Shown piece by piece: positions 24,397 through 34,288 of a stretch of 64,000 bases of DNA (its first letter is position 1; each line of letters opens with the position of its first letter). Under the pieces are notes generated by a model, which was not told the origin of the DNA, did no database searches, and saw only the letters and a program-made list of their open reading frames with translations. The stretch spans positions 124,001-188,000 of the forward strand of contig NZ_JAJLQY010000013.1 of NCBI RefSeq assembly GCF_020991275.1, written 5' to 3'. The position numbers were made by a program, and so were the translations under genes. Source of the stretch: Actinocorallia sp. API 0066. GTDB lineage: Bacteria; Actinomycetota; Actinomycetes; Streptosporangiales; Streptosporangiaceae.

Positions 24397-26454
24397 GGCG
24401 GCGTCCGGTAGGGCGAGGTCTTCGTACAGGGTGAGGGCTTTCCGCCAGGCGGTGGGGTCGCTGTTGAGGTCGCCCAGGGCCTCCCAGGTCTTGGCTTCCT
24501 GGTAGGGGCGGGCGTCGGCGGTGAAGAGGGGGAGCGCCTGTTCGTAGAGGGCGCGGGCCTGGTCGGGGTCGGTGGAAGTAAGAAGTTCGGCCTGGCCCAC
24601 CAGGACCTTGCCCTCGTTCGCCGTGTCGCGTTCGCCGTGGGCGGCCAGGTGGCGGAACACCTCGGCGGACGCCCGGTAGCTTTCCAGGGCCGCCTCGACG
24701 TCGCCCAGGACGGCCTGGGCGTCGGCGCGGTGCAGGTGCAGGAGCGCCCGGCTGCGGGGGCGGTTCGGGTCGAGGTGCGGGAGCGCCCGGTCGAAGTAGT
24801 CGAGGGCCGCGCCCGCGTTACCGCGACGGCGTTCGGTGATGCCCAGCCACTCCAGCGCGGCGGCGCGGCCGCGCGTTTCCGTGCCTGCCTCGGCGGCGCG
24901 GAGCGAGCGCTGGAACCGCTCCGCCGCCTCGTCCAGCTTCCCCTGGCCCAGCAGCGTCTCGCCCCACTGGGCCTGGACGCGCGCCAGGGCGTCGGGGTCG
25001 GCGCAGGCGTCGGCGTCCCGCTCGGCGAGGCCCAGGAGCGTCGTGCGCTCGTCGTTGTGCCCGACGGCGGTGAAGTAGGCGTTGGTGGCCTCGGCGATCT
25101 GCCATCCGTAGCCGGGGACGGCGCCCTCCCAGACGCGTCCCGCCTGTTCCGCGCAGGCGATGATCGCGGGCATGTTCTCCGCGAACCAGGAGAGGACGCC
25201 CCTCCGGTCGGAGTCCCGGTTCCGGATCGCCTCGGGCAGCGGGAACGGCGCCTCCTCGGCGTAGAGCGGGCCCAGCTTCCAGCGCCGCGCGGTGTCCCCC
25301 GCGACCGCCGCCCTCAGGTAGTACTCGCCGACGCGCCCGCGCACCGACCGCCGCGCGTCCGGATCCAGCTCCCGGGCGGCGGCCAGCCCTGCGTGTTCGT
25401 GGGTGAGGTCGTCCATGACGTACCGGCCCCGCCGGTCCTTGCGGACGACTCCCCGCCGGACCAACTGGTCGAATCCGGCCGTGCCGTCCGGTTCGTCGAA
25501 GACCAGCGCCGCCACAAGCCCGTCGTCGAAGTCGCGGACGGGATGGAGCCCGAGCGCCCGGTACATCCGCGCGGCCGCCGGGCTGAACTCCCGGTAGACG
25601 ACCTCGAACACCGCCGACGGCCTGGCGACGTCCTGGTAGGCGGCCTCAAGCGCGGCGAGGCGCCCCTGCTCGGCCATCCGGTCCGCGAGATCCGCCAGCC
25701 GCAGTTCCTCGTCATCGTGCAGCAACCCGGCCGCATGACTCGCCAGAAGCGGCAGACCGGCACACGTCTCAACGAGCCGGTCGAGCGCCTCGGGTTCCGC
25801 CGATGTCCGCTCGACCCCGACGATGTCCTCAAAGAGCTCACGGACGGCGTCGGACGGCAACGGATCCAGAACAAGCCGCCGGGGCCGGTACTGTGCGAGC
25901 CCCGGCACCGGCGTACGACTCGTGACAAAAACCAGCACACCCGGCAGATTCGACAGGAACGGCAGCACCTGGGCCGCCGACCGCACATCGTCCAGCAGCA
26001 GCGCGACCGGCTCCCCCTCGATCAGCGACCGCATCAGATCGACCTTCGCCGCGACCGTCGTGGCCCCGTGCGACACCTTCTTCAGAACGAAAAAACTGTC
26101 GCACACCTCCTCGATACTGCGGCCCTGCCCGCGCGTTCCGCCGCATTCCATCGCTATCTGGGCGTGCCCGAACCGCTCACGATGGGCGTTGATCCAGGTC
26201 AGCGCCAGCGTCGTCTTCCCCACCCCGGCGGCGCCGACGATGTTCACGATCTGCGAGCCGCCGTCCAGCGCCTGCTCCGCCCACGCGCTGAGCGTGCCGA
26301 ACTCGGGAACCCTGTCGCGGTAGACCGACGTGACCGTCGGCACGATCCGGACCGTCCGCGCCCGCTGCCCCAGCTCGACGGTCCCGTTGAGCGTGCCGAC
26401 CTGAAGCACCGTACCGGCCGAACCGTCATAGGAGTTGGCGCTCACATCAGCCAT
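24370..26454 (-). CDS. STAND (NB-ARC) ATPase with TPR repeats
   Basis: 694 residues. The N-terminus (SAGTVLQVGTLNGTVEL) is the short beta-rich tag common before actinobacterial STAND modules. NB-ARC follows: Walker A GAAGVGKTTLAL with Lys80, Walker B ALLLDDV, sensor VFVTSRT and the ETCAGLPLLASHAAG GLPL motif. From about residue 430 there are TPR-like helices (LGQGKLDEAAERFQRSL, RRGNAGAALDYFDRALPHLD, ALLHLHRADAQAVLGDVEAA). No DNA-binding or protease effector domain is present, so it is a stand-alone signalling or scaffolding NTPase. ATG 26454 is the first start with coding-like sequence; the frame upstream is not protein-like. Confidence 0.85.
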   Translation of the reverse strand: MADVSANSYDGSAGTVLQVGTLNGTVELGQRARTVRIVPTVTSVYRDRVPEFGTLSAWAEQALDGGSQIVNIVGAAGVGKTTLALTWINAHRERFGHAQIAMECGGTRGQGRSIEEVCDSFFVLKKVSHGATTVAAKVDLMRSLIEGEPVALLLDDVRSAAQVLPFLSNLPGVLVFVTSRTPVPGLAQYRPRRLVLDPLPSDAVRELFEDIVGVERTSAEPEALDRLVETCAGLPLLASHAAGLLHDDEELRLADLADRMAEQGRLAALEAAYQDVARPSAVFEVVYREFSPAAARMYRALGLHPVRDFDDGLVAALVFDEPDGTAGFDQLVRRGVVRKDRRGRYVMDDLTHEHAGLAAARELDPDARRSVRGRVGEYYLRAAVAGDTARRWKLGPLYAEEAPFPLPEAIRNRDSDRRGVLSWFAENMPAIIACAEQAGRVWEGAVPGYGWQIAEATNAYFTAVGHNDERTTLLGLAERDADACADPDALARVQAQWGETLLGQGKLDEAAERFQRSLRAAEAGTETRGRAAALEWLGITERRRGNAGAALDYFDRALPHLDPNRPRSRALLHLHRADAQAVLGDVEAALESYRASAEVFRHLAAHGERDTANEGKVLVGQAELLTSTDPDQARALYEQALPLFTADARPYQEAKTWEALGDLNSDPTAWRKALTLYEDLALPDAAHRVRQKLP

Positions 26455-26772
26455 CTTGACCCACGATCCCCGCCACCGCCAATCACCTGAACAACCAAAA
26501 ACCCGACCATAACCGCCCATTCCACAATTCCCACACCGCCGAACTGTCCCGCTCCCTGCCCCGAAGACATGGCCGCCAAACTCCACCAACGAGCCGTTCG
26601 CCGACCGGCCGCAGGCCGCACTGACCTATCGGGTGATTTTGAATGGCTATCGCCACGCTTGCGGACTGACAGGCGTTTTGCCTGGTAGGCACGGGTCGCG
26701 GGCGGACAGGGCATGTCCGTTGGACAAGTCGCGTTCACTGCGCCGTCAGGCGACGCCGCTCTACTGCGGCGC
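26455..26772. other. 318-base divergent intergenic region
   Basis: No gene is supported. It must hold the promoters of the STAND gene and the sugar/glycerol-phosphate ABC operon. The only clear structure is CAGGC-GTTTT-GCCTG (26670-26684), a 5-5-5 inverted repeat about 90 bases before the ABC start, in a locally AT-richer patch (26630-26690), which could be an operator. Confidence 0.4.
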
Positions 26773-27873
<1,101 letters not shown>

Positions 27874-27875
27874 TC

Positions 27876-29234
27876 ATGAGACGTTTCCTGCCCATGGCCG
27901 TGCTGCTCGCCGCGACGGCCGCCTGTGGCCTGGGCTCTTCCGGCGCCGCACCGGACCCGGTAGAGCGCGTGCCCGAGCTCAAGCCCGACCAGAAGGTGTC
28001 GATCGTCCTCGAAAGCTACAACTTCGGGCAGGCCGGGCCCTGGACGGACACGTTCAACGAGGTCGTGGCCGCCTTCCGGACGGCGCACCCGAACATCGAG
28101 GTCACCGCGCAGAAGCCGCAGGGCAACAGCGCGAACCCCGCCACCGACACGATCTCCAGCCTCCAGACCCAGATGGCCGCCGGGCATCCCCCCGACGTCG
28201 TCCAGCTCGGGTTCAGCGACCTCGATTTCACCGTCAACCAACTGAAGGCCGTCCCGCTGGACGACATGGTCGGTAAGGACGAGGTCACCAAGAACTTCGA
28301 AGGCACCCGGCACCCCTACGCCGCCACCGCGCGCACCCTGGGCGACTGGGACGGCAAGACGTACGGCATCCCGTTCGTCCTTTCCACCCCGGTTCTCTAC
28401 TTCAACACCGAACTGTTCAAAAAAGCCGGACTCGACCCGGCGAAGCCCCCGACGACCTGGTCCGAGGTGAAGACGGCGGCCCAGAAGATCAAGGCCACAG
28501 GCAAGGAGGGCGTCTACGTCGACTGCCTCACCAAGGCCGCCAAGGACTGGTGCTTCCAGGCGCTCACCCTCTCCAACGGCGGGCGTGTCATCTCGGAGGA
28601 CCGCACCCGCCTGACGTTCGCGGAACCCGCCGTGACGGAGGTCGTCAGCACGATGCGCGACCTCGTCGGCGCCGGGGCGATGCCGAACCGCACGCAGGCC
28701 CAGGCGCTTGAGGCGTTCTCGCGCGGCGACCTCGGCATGATCCTGGAATCGAGCGCCGCGCAGGGCTCGTTCCTGAAGGCCGCAGCGGACAAGTGGACGC
28801 TGGGCGCCGCCGCGATGCCCGGTTTTGACGGCAAGCCGGTGCGGCCGACCAACTCCGGCGCCGCCCTGTTCGTCTTCGCGTCCGACCCCGCCAAGCGCCG
28901 CGCCGCCTGGGAGCTGATCAAGTTCATGACCAGCGAGGACTCCTACAAGACGATCTCCACCAAGATCGGCTACCTGCCGCTGCGCACCGGCCTCATCGAC
29001 GACCCGGCGGGGCTCAAGGACTGGGCGGAGCAGAACCCCCTGATTCGCCCGAACCTGGAGCAGCTCACCCGGATGGAGCCGTGGACGTCCATGCCGGGCA
29101 AGAACTACCTCCTGATCCGCGACGAGATGATGAGCGCCGTCGAGAACTCCGTCTTCCAGGGCGCCGACCCGGTCGCGACCCTGACGGCGAAGCAGAACGA
29201 GCTGGGCGGCCTGATGGCGGAGGGCGGCTCGTGA
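27876..29234 (+). CDS. Extracellular solute-binding lipoprotein (family 1, UgpB-like)
   Basis: 452 residues. Lipoprotein signal MRRFLPMAVLLAATAAC with Cys17 as the modification site. The mature part is a cluster B binding protein: TFNEVVAAFRTAHPNIEVTA, LQTQMAAGHPPDVVQLG, YGIPFVLSTPVLYFNTELFK and a hinge near NGGRVISEDRTRL. ATG 27876 is five bases after AAGGAG. UgpB-like members bind glycerol-3-phosphate or glycerophosphodiesters, others bind oligosaccharides. The phosphoesterase gene that follows favours a phosphorylated ligand, but this is inference. Confidence 0.85.
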   Translation: MRRFLPMAVLLAATAACGLGSSGAAPDPVERVPELKPDQKVSIVLESYNFGQAGPWTDTFNEVVAAFRTAHPNIEVTAQKPQGNSANPATDTISSLQTQMAAGHPPDVVQLGFSDLDFTVNQLKAVPLDDMVGKDEVTKNFEGTRHPYAATARTLGDWDGKTYGIPFVLSTPVLYFNTELFKKAGLDPAKPPTTWSEVKTAAQKIKATGKEGVYVDCLTKAAKDWCFQALTLSNGGRVISEDRTRLTFAEPAVTEVVSTMRDLVGAGAMPNRTQAQALEAFSRGDLGMILESSAAQGSFLKAAADKWTLGAAAMPGFDGKPVRPTNSGAALFVFASDPAKRRAAWELIKFMTSEDSYKTISTKIGYLPLRTGLIDDPAGLKDWAEQNPLIRPNLEQLTRMEPWTSMPGKNYLLIRDEMMSAVENSVFQGADPVATLTAKQNELGGLMAEGGS

Positions 29235-30055
29235 CCCGCCCCGACCTGACGTTCTTCCAGCTCACCGACACGCACATCGGCCCCGCCGGAGAGGGCGCGG
29301 ACACCCTACGCACCGCCCTCGCCATGATCGAAGGCTCAGGGGTCCCCACGGCCGCCCTGCTCCTCACCGGCGACCTCACCGCCGACGGCGACACCACCTC
29401 CTACCGGCTGCTGCGCCAGCTCGTCGAACCGGTGGCGCGACGGATAGGCGCGGAGCCCGTCTACGTGATGGGCAACCACGACCGGCGGCTCGCGTTCTAC
29501 CCGGAGCTGCTGGACGAGCCGCCCTCCGACCGGCCGTACGACACGGTCCGGGAGTTCGACGGCGTCCGCGTCGCCGTGCTCGACACGACCGAGCCGGGCG
29601 AGCACGACGGCCACCTGGCCGACGACCAGTTGGCCCGCCTGCGCGCGGTGCTGGCCGAACCGGCGCCGCGCGGGACGGTCCTGGTCTTCCACCACCCGCC
29701 CGTCCCGTCGCCGGTGCCGTCGGTGAACCTGCTGCGTCTGCGCGCCCCCGAAAGGCTCCGTGACGCCATCGAGGGCACCGACGTCCGCCTCGTCGTGACC
29801 GGCCACGCGCACCACGCCGGATGCGGCGCCCTCGCTGACGTCCCCGTCTGGATAGGCCCGGCCCTCGCCTACGCCGTCGCCCCGGTACCGCCAAGGGGAC
29901 GCCTCAAGGCCGACGCGCACACGGCGTTCAGCCGCATCGACGTGTTCGGCGACCAGATCGTCGTCACGGCCGTGCCCCTCTCCCCCGTCGCGGACACCGT
30001 CTACGACGTCGCCGAGGCGGACCGTATGCGGTTCCTCGAAGGGCTGCTCCGGTGA
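29231..30055 (+). CDS. Calcineurin-like metallophosphoesterase (CpdA/GpdQ type)
   Basis: 274 residues. All dinuclear metal motifs are in order: DTHIG (Asp-x-His, near residue 13), LLTGDLT, GNHDRR, FHHPPV and TGHAHH. This arrangement matches the cyclic-nucleotide or glycerophosphodiester phosphodiesterases. No signal peptide, so it acts in the cytoplasm. GTG 29231 overlaps the binding-protein stop by four bases, and its own stop overlaps the permease GTG. Embedded between transporter subunits, it probably hydrolyses the imported phosphodiester (a UgpQ-like role by a different fold); cAMP hydrolysis is the alternative. Confidence 0.85.
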   Translation: MTRPDLTFFQLTDTHIGPAGEGADTLRTALAMIEGSGVPTAALLLTGDLTADGDTTSYRLLRQLVEPVARRIGAEPVYVMGNHDRRLAFYPELLDEPPSDRPYDTVREFDGVRVAVLDTTEPGEHDGHLADDQLARLRAVLAEPAPRGTVLVFHHPPVPSPVPSVNLLRLRAPERLRDAIEGTDVRLVVTGHAHHAGCGALADVPVWIGPALAYAVAPVPPRGRLKADAHTAFSRIDVFGDQIVVTAVPLSPVADTVYDVAEADRMRFLEGLLR

Positions 30056-30996
30056 TCGGAACCTTCGTCGAGGCCGTGCCGTCGCTCCCGCCCCGCCGGG
30101 CGGAGGCGGCGGCGCGGCCCCGCGCCGTCGTCAGGCTGGCCCGCGCGGCTCCGCCGTACCTGTACCTCGCCCCCGGCCTCGTCCTCCTCGTCGTGTGGAC
30201 GTACTGGCCGCTCGCGCAGACGTTCTTCCTGTCCTTCCACTCGTGGAACCTCGTGCCGTCCACCCCGATGACGCAGGTGGGCACGGACAACTACGAGCGG
30301 CTCCTGACGACGTCCGCGCTGGGCTCGTCAACCGTCCGCACCTTCCAGGTGATCGCCGGGCTGCTGCCGTTCACCCTGCTGATCCCGCTGGGCGTCGGCC
30401 TGCTCACCAGGGGACGCGGCACCGTGCACCGTGGCCTTGTCTTCGCGCCCATGCTCGTCGCCCCCGTGGCGGGCGCGACGGTGTGGATGTTCCTGCTCGA
30501 CCCGGACGCGGGCCTCGTCAACACCGTGCTCGGCACCGACGTCAACTGGCTGAACGGCACGGGCACCGCGCTGTGGGCGATCGTCCTGATCACGGGCTGG
30601 CACCTCGCCGGGTTCGCTGTGCTCGTCGTGGCGGCGGGCCTGGCCGGGATCGACCCCGAGTACACCGCCGCAGCCCGAGTAGACGGCGCGACGTCCAGTC
30701 AGATCACCCGGTGGATCACCCTTCCGCTGCTCTCGCCGACACTCTGGTTCCTCGTCCTCATGACGGTCCTGCTTGGCGCGCAGTGGACGTTCCCCCTGAT
30801 CGACACCCTCACCCAGGGCGGCCCGGCCGGGTCCAGCACGACCGTCTACTACCTGCTGTGGGAGTACGGGTTCCGCAGCAACGACGCGGGACTCGCCGCC
30901 GCGGCCGGTGTGCTGTTCTTCGCCGGGTTCATGCTGGTCGCCGTCCCGCTGGCCCGGCTCGCCGACCGGGCCGCCGTCCGCGAGGAGGGGCCGTGA
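30052..30996 (+). CDS. ABC sugar/glycerol-phosphate permease (MalF/UgpA type)
   Basis: 314 residues, six membrane helices (first YLYLAPGLVLLVVWTYWPL near residue 37). The EAA coupling motif is EYTAAARVDGATSSQITRWI near residue 203. The N-terminal 30 residues are basic and Pro/Ala-rich. It starts with GTG 30052 in a four-base overlap with the phosphoesterase and ends in another four-base overlap with the second permease. Confidence 0.88.
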   Translation: MIGTFVEAVPSLPPRRAEAAARPRAVVRLARAAPPYLYLAPGLVLLVVWTYWPLAQTFFLSFHSWNLVPSTPMTQVGTDNYERLLTTSALGSSTVRTFQVIAGLLPFTLLIPLGVGLLTRGRGTVHRGLVFAPMLVAPVAGATVWMFLLDPDAGLVNTVLGTDVNWLNGTGTALWAIVLITGWHLAGFAVLVVAAGLAGIDPEYTAAARVDGATSSQITRWITLPLLSPTLWFLVLMTVLLGAQWTFPLIDTLTQGGPAGSSTTVYYLLWEYGFRSNDAGLAAAAGVLFFAGFMLVAVPLARLADRAAVREEGP

Positions 30997-31790
30997 GACG
31001 GATCGCGGGGCACGTCGTCCTCGGCGCGCTGGGGCTGGCGTGTGTGCTGCCCATCTACTGGCTGTACGCGGCGTCGCTGCGGCGGCCCGGCGACGTGCAC
31101 GACCAGTCGCCGCTGCCCTGGCCGCTGTCGCTGGCGAACTACACGGACGCGTTCGCCAAGACCGACATCACCGGCATGCTCCTCAACACGACGGTCATCG
31201 CGGCGGCCAGCGCGGTCGGCCAGCTCCTCATCGCGCTGTTCGCCTCCTACGCGATGGCGGCGTGGCGGTTCCGTGGACACCGGGTCGCGCACCTGCTGTT
31301 CGTCGGGACGTGGCTCGTGCCGTTCCAGGTGACGATGCTCCCCAACTACACGCTGCTGGCCCGGCTCGGCCTGCTGGAGACCCTCGCCGGGGTCGTCGTG
31401 CCGACGCTCTGCTCCGCGCTGGGCGTGCTGCTGCTGCGGGAGCACCTGCTGAACTTCCCGAAGGAGCTGCTGGAGGCGGCCCGGATGGACGGGCGCTCGT
31501 CCTGGACGATCCTGTGGACGGTCGTCGTCCCCGTGCTGCGTCCGGTGCTCGCGGCTCTCGGCATCCTGCTGTTCATCAACGCCTGGAACGAGTACTTCTG
31601 GCCCGCGCTCGTGCTCCAGCGGTCGAACGCCGTCATCCAGCTCGGCATCCGGAGCTTCATGGGCACCGAGGGCAACGACTGGGGGCCGCTGATGGCGACG
31701 GCCGGGCTGGCCAGCCTGCCCGTCCTGCTGCTCTACCTGGTGTTGCAGCGGCAGATCGTGAACGCGTTCGTCAGGTCCGGGCTCAAGTAG
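30993..31790 (+). CDS. ABC sugar/glycerol-phosphate permease (MalG/UgpE type)
   Basis: 265 residues, six membrane helices. EAA motif: ELLEAARMDGRSSWTILWTV; family hallmark LVPFQVTMLPNYTLLARLGL and the C-terminal NAFVRSGLK are typical of CUT1 second permeases. GTG 30993 overlaps the first permease stop. The gene ends in an eight-base convergent overlap with the LysR gene, leaving no room for a conventional terminator. Confidence 0.88.
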   Translation: MRRIAGHVVLGALGLACVLPIYWLYAASLRRPGDVHDQSPLPWPLSLANYTDAFAKTDITGMLLNTTVIAAASAVGQLLIALFASYAMAAWRFRGHRVAHLLFVGTWLVPFQVTMLPNYTLLARLGLLETLAGVVVPTLCSALGVLLLREHLLNFPKELLEAARMDGRSSWTILWTVVVPVLRPVLAALGILLFINAWNEYFWPALVLQRSNAVIQLGIRSFMGTEGNDWGPLMATAGLASLPVLLLYLVLQRQIVNAFVRSGLK

Positions 31791-32673
31791 CGGCCCCCGA
31801 CACCGTCGCGGCGGCGGGCAGGCAGCCGAGGAAGGCCGTGACGAGCGGCCCGGGGTCGGCCCGCCAGACCGCGCACACGTCGAGGATCGGCACCGGGTCG
31901 TACAGCCGGACCGGCACCGTGCGCTCGGCCCGTCCGCGCAGCGCGGAGGCGAACCCGACGACCGGCCGCACCTCGGTGATGATCGCGGTGGCGCCCGGGT
32001 CGTCCACCACCTCGACGACGCTCAGCTCGATCCCGGCGTCCCGGGCCGCGCCCATGATCGCGTCGTACATCGCCGACGACTGGGCGCGCCGGAACAGCAC
32101 ACACCGCTCCTCCTTCAGCTCCCGGAACGGCACACCTTCCAGGCGCGCCCACCGGTGCCCGACCCCGACCACCGCGACCAGCGGGACGCGCAGCAGCAGC
32201 CTGCTCCGCAGCTCACGCGACGCGGGCCTGCCGTAGACGAGCGCGACGTCAAGACGTCCCTCCTGCAGGGCGGCGAGCTGCGGGCCCGTCCGCAGCTCGC
32301 GCATCTCCACCTCGATCCCCGGGCAGCGCTCGGCCAGCCGCCCGAGCGTGCCGGGCAGGACCCGCTTGCCCGCCGGCAGGTTGTAGCCGACCCGCACCAG
32401 CCCGCGCCGCCCCTCCGCGACGGCCCGCGCCGCCTCCTCGGCCCGCTCGACCCGCCGGACGATCTCGACGGCCTCGTCCCGGAACACCGCCCCGGCCGCC
32501 GTCAACCCCACCTCGTGCGACGTCCGCCGCACCAGCTCCACCCCGACGTCCCGCTCCAGCCGCCGGATCTGCTGGCTGAGCGACGGCTGCGCGATGTGCA
32601 GCCGCGCCGCCGCCCGCCCAAAATGCAACTCCTCAGCGAGCACCAGAAACGCCCGCACATGCCGCAGTTCCAC
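31783..32673 (-). CDS. LysR-family transcriptional regulator
   Basis: 296 residues. The N-terminal winged helix is canonical (FLVLAEELHFGRAAARLHIA, QPSLSQQIRRLERDVGVELV, then TAAGAVF). The effector domain begins near residue 90 (GLVRVGYNLPAGKRVLPG), with a second half RLLLRVPLVAVVGVGHRWAR. It resembles the BenM/CatR branch that senses small aromatic or carboxylic acids. It is convergent with the ABC operon and divergent from the MpaB-type gene, so regulation of that catabolic island is plausible. No T-N11-A box stands out in the 32674-32892 gap, which is dominated by other palindromes. Confidence 0.88.
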   Translation of the reverse strand: MELRHVRAFLVLAEELHFGRAAARLHIAQPSLSQQIRRLERDVGVELVRRTSHEVGLTAAGAVFRDEAVEIVRRVERAEEAARAVAEGRRGLVRVGYNLPAGKRVLPGTLGRLAERCPGIEVEMRELRTGPQLAALQEGRLDVALVYGRPASRELRSRLLLRVPLVAVVGVGHRWARLEGVPFRELKEERCVLFRRAQSSAMYDAIMGAARDAGIELSVVEVVDDPGATAIITEVRPVVGFASALRGRAERTVPVRLYDPVPILDVCAVWRADPGPLVTAFLGCLPAAATVSGAAT

Positions 32674-32776
32674 CCCCGGACCCTAGCCCCGCCCGGTGAA
32701 CACCCCAGGTCAAGCACCCGACCCCGGAACAACCATTCCCCGCCGCCGAGAGCGCCGCCGTGCCGGACCCCCATAT

Positions 32777-32803
32777 ACTTGCTATCCGTTCAGTAAGTCA
32801 GTA
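32777..32803 (+). promoter_or_regulatory. 27-base regulatory motif (copy A) before the MpaB-type oxygenase
   Basis: ACTTG, six variable bases, then GTTCAGTAAGTCAGTA. The same arrangement with two C/T changes occurs in inverted orientation at 43689-43715, upstream of the acyl-CoA ligase operon. The first 22 bases form an imperfect palindrome (ACTTG...AAGT), typical of TetR operators. Confidence 0.6.
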
Positions 32804-32814
32804 CTTTTACTGAC
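32797..32814. promoter_or_regulatory. Palindrome GTCAGTA-CTTT-TACTGAC
   Basis: A perfect 7-4-7 inverted repeat partly overlapping the 3' end of motif copy A, about 80 bases before the MpaB-type start. It could be a second operator or a dimer site of the same repressor. Confidence 0.5.
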
Positions 32815-32892
32815 ATGCCGTCCAACACCCCACCGGCCGGGCGGACAGGGGATCGCGCGGGCACGACGGCACGTGGAAAGCGAGGTTCTCCT

Positions 32893-34215
32893 ATGGCGCT
32901 GCACTACCCCGGGCTCGCGGAGCGGGTCCGCCGCCAGCCCGAGCTGTACCCCGACCTCTACGGCGGGATCGACTTCACGACGGCCCCCTACCGGTTCACC
33001 ACCGACCCGGCCGACAGGTCGGCGCTGCCCGAGTGGGTGGCCGAACGCGGTCCGCTGCTCGCCGACGACAGGGTCGTCGAGCTGATCCGGACCACGACCA
33101 TGCTCGGCGACATCGTCGCCGACCCCTACGCGGCGCTGGTCGAGAAGTACGGCGTCCGGGGCCTGGTCGGCATGCTGCGCCAGGCGTGCCGGGAGGGCGT
33201 CGACGCCGTCGCCGACGCACCGCCCGAACTGCGCGCGTTCATCGCCGCGATGGAGGACACCCCGAGCTGGGTGGACATGGGGCTGGTCGAGGAGGGCGCG
33301 CGGTACCTGCGCGCCAGCGAGGCCTACCTCGCGCCGTTCCTCATGCGCGGCGCGTTCCTCGCGACGTTCCTCAACACCTACGCGGCGCTGCCGATGACGC
33401 TCACCGGGGCGCTGTCGGGACGGCGGGCCGAACGGCGGGTCAACGAGACGGCGAGCTTCTTCGCCGCGACGACGCTGCCGGGGGCGCTGGCCCGGAACGG
33501 CCCCGGATTCGAGGCGGCGGCCATGGTCCGGCTGATGCACTCGATGGTGCGCTACAACGCCCTGCGCCGCTCCGAACAGTGGGACTCGACGGTGTACGGC
33601 GTGCCGGTCCCGCAGGTCGACCAGATGCCCGCCGGGCTCATCGGCGTCTACCTGCTCGCGATGCTCGCCCAGCGCCGCGGCCGCGGCTTCCGGCCGCGCG
33701 ACCGGGCCGTCCTGGAGCTGAGCCGCTACCGCTGCTTCCTCCTCGGCCTGCCCGAGGAGCTGCTGCCGACCACCGCCGAAGGCGTCATCGAGGTGTTCCA
33801 CGGGCGCGCCGCGCTGCTACGCGACGGGTTCGACGACGCCACCTGCGGCGAACTCGTCCGCTCCACCATGTCCGCCCGTCTCCGGCCTGGTAACTCCCTG
33901 TTCGATCGTGTCGCCGAGAGCGTCGAACGCTCGTGGGGCAGGGTCTTCTTCCTGGCGTTCTGCGGCGGCGACCGGAAGGCCGCGGCGGCCATGAGCGTCA
34001 GGCTGGGCCCCGCCGACGTGGTCCGGGTCGGCCTGACGGCGCCGTTCATCCTCGGCCGCTTCATCGCCGTCAGCCTCGCGAGCCGACGGCCCTCGCTGCG
34101 CGCCAGGGTCGACGCCCGCACGACACGCGTCCTCAAGAAGCGCCTCGCGACCTACGGCAGCCCCGAGTACACCACCGACGGCGGCGCCTCCCGGACGTCC
34201 AGGCCGACCGGCTGA
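32893..34215 (+). CDS. MpaB/rubber-oxygenase-like protein (DUF2236 family)
   Basis: 440 residues from ATG 32893 (GAGG seven bases upstream). The family core is visible: TTTMLGDIVADPYAALVEKY, TYAALPMTLTGALSGRRAER, ETASFFAATTLPGAL, then AAMVRLMHSMVRYNALRR with the His expected to ligand haem, and WDSTVYGVPVPQVDQM. Members include fungal MpaB (oxidative cleavage of a prenyl side chain) and latex-clearing protein relatives, so oxidative C=C cleavage of an isoprenoid is possible. It is flanked by strong operator palindromes and begins the catabolic island. Substrate unknown. Confidence 0.8.
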   Translation: MALHYPGLAERVRRQPELYPDLYGGIDFTTAPYRFTTDPADRSALPEWVAERGPLLADDRVVELIRTTTMLGDIVADPYAALVEKYGVRGLVGMLRQACREGVDAVADAPPELRAFIAAMEDTPSWVDMGLVEEGARYLRASEAYLAPFLMRGAFLATFLNTYAALPMTLTGALSGRRAERRVNETASFFAATTLPGALARNGPGFEAAAMVRLMHSMVRYNALRRSEQWDSTVYGVPVPQVDQMPAGLIGVYLLAMLAQRRGRGFRPRDRAVLELSRYRCFLLGLPEELLPTTAEGVIEVFHGRAALLRDGFDDATCGELVRSTMSARLRPGNSLFDRVAESVERSWGRVFFLAFCGGDRKAAAAMSVRLGPADVVRVGLTAPFILGRFIAVSLASRRPSLRARVDARTTRVLKKRLATYGSPEYTTDGGASRTSRPTG

Positions 34216-34240
34216 CCGGTCGACCACCCGCGCGCACACG

Positions 34241-34275
34241 ACCGCCGCGCCGCCCTCGGGGGGCCGCGCGGCGGT
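34241..34275. terminator. Bidirectional hairpin between convergent genes
   Basis: ACCGCCGCGC (34241-34250) pairs with GCGCGGCGGT (34266-34275) around a loop that can itself pair (GCC...GGC). It sits exactly between the MpaB-type stop and the epimerase stop. There is no U-run, so the mechanism may differ from the textbook type. Confidence 0.6.
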
Positions 34276-34288
34276 TCCGCGTGCGGCG

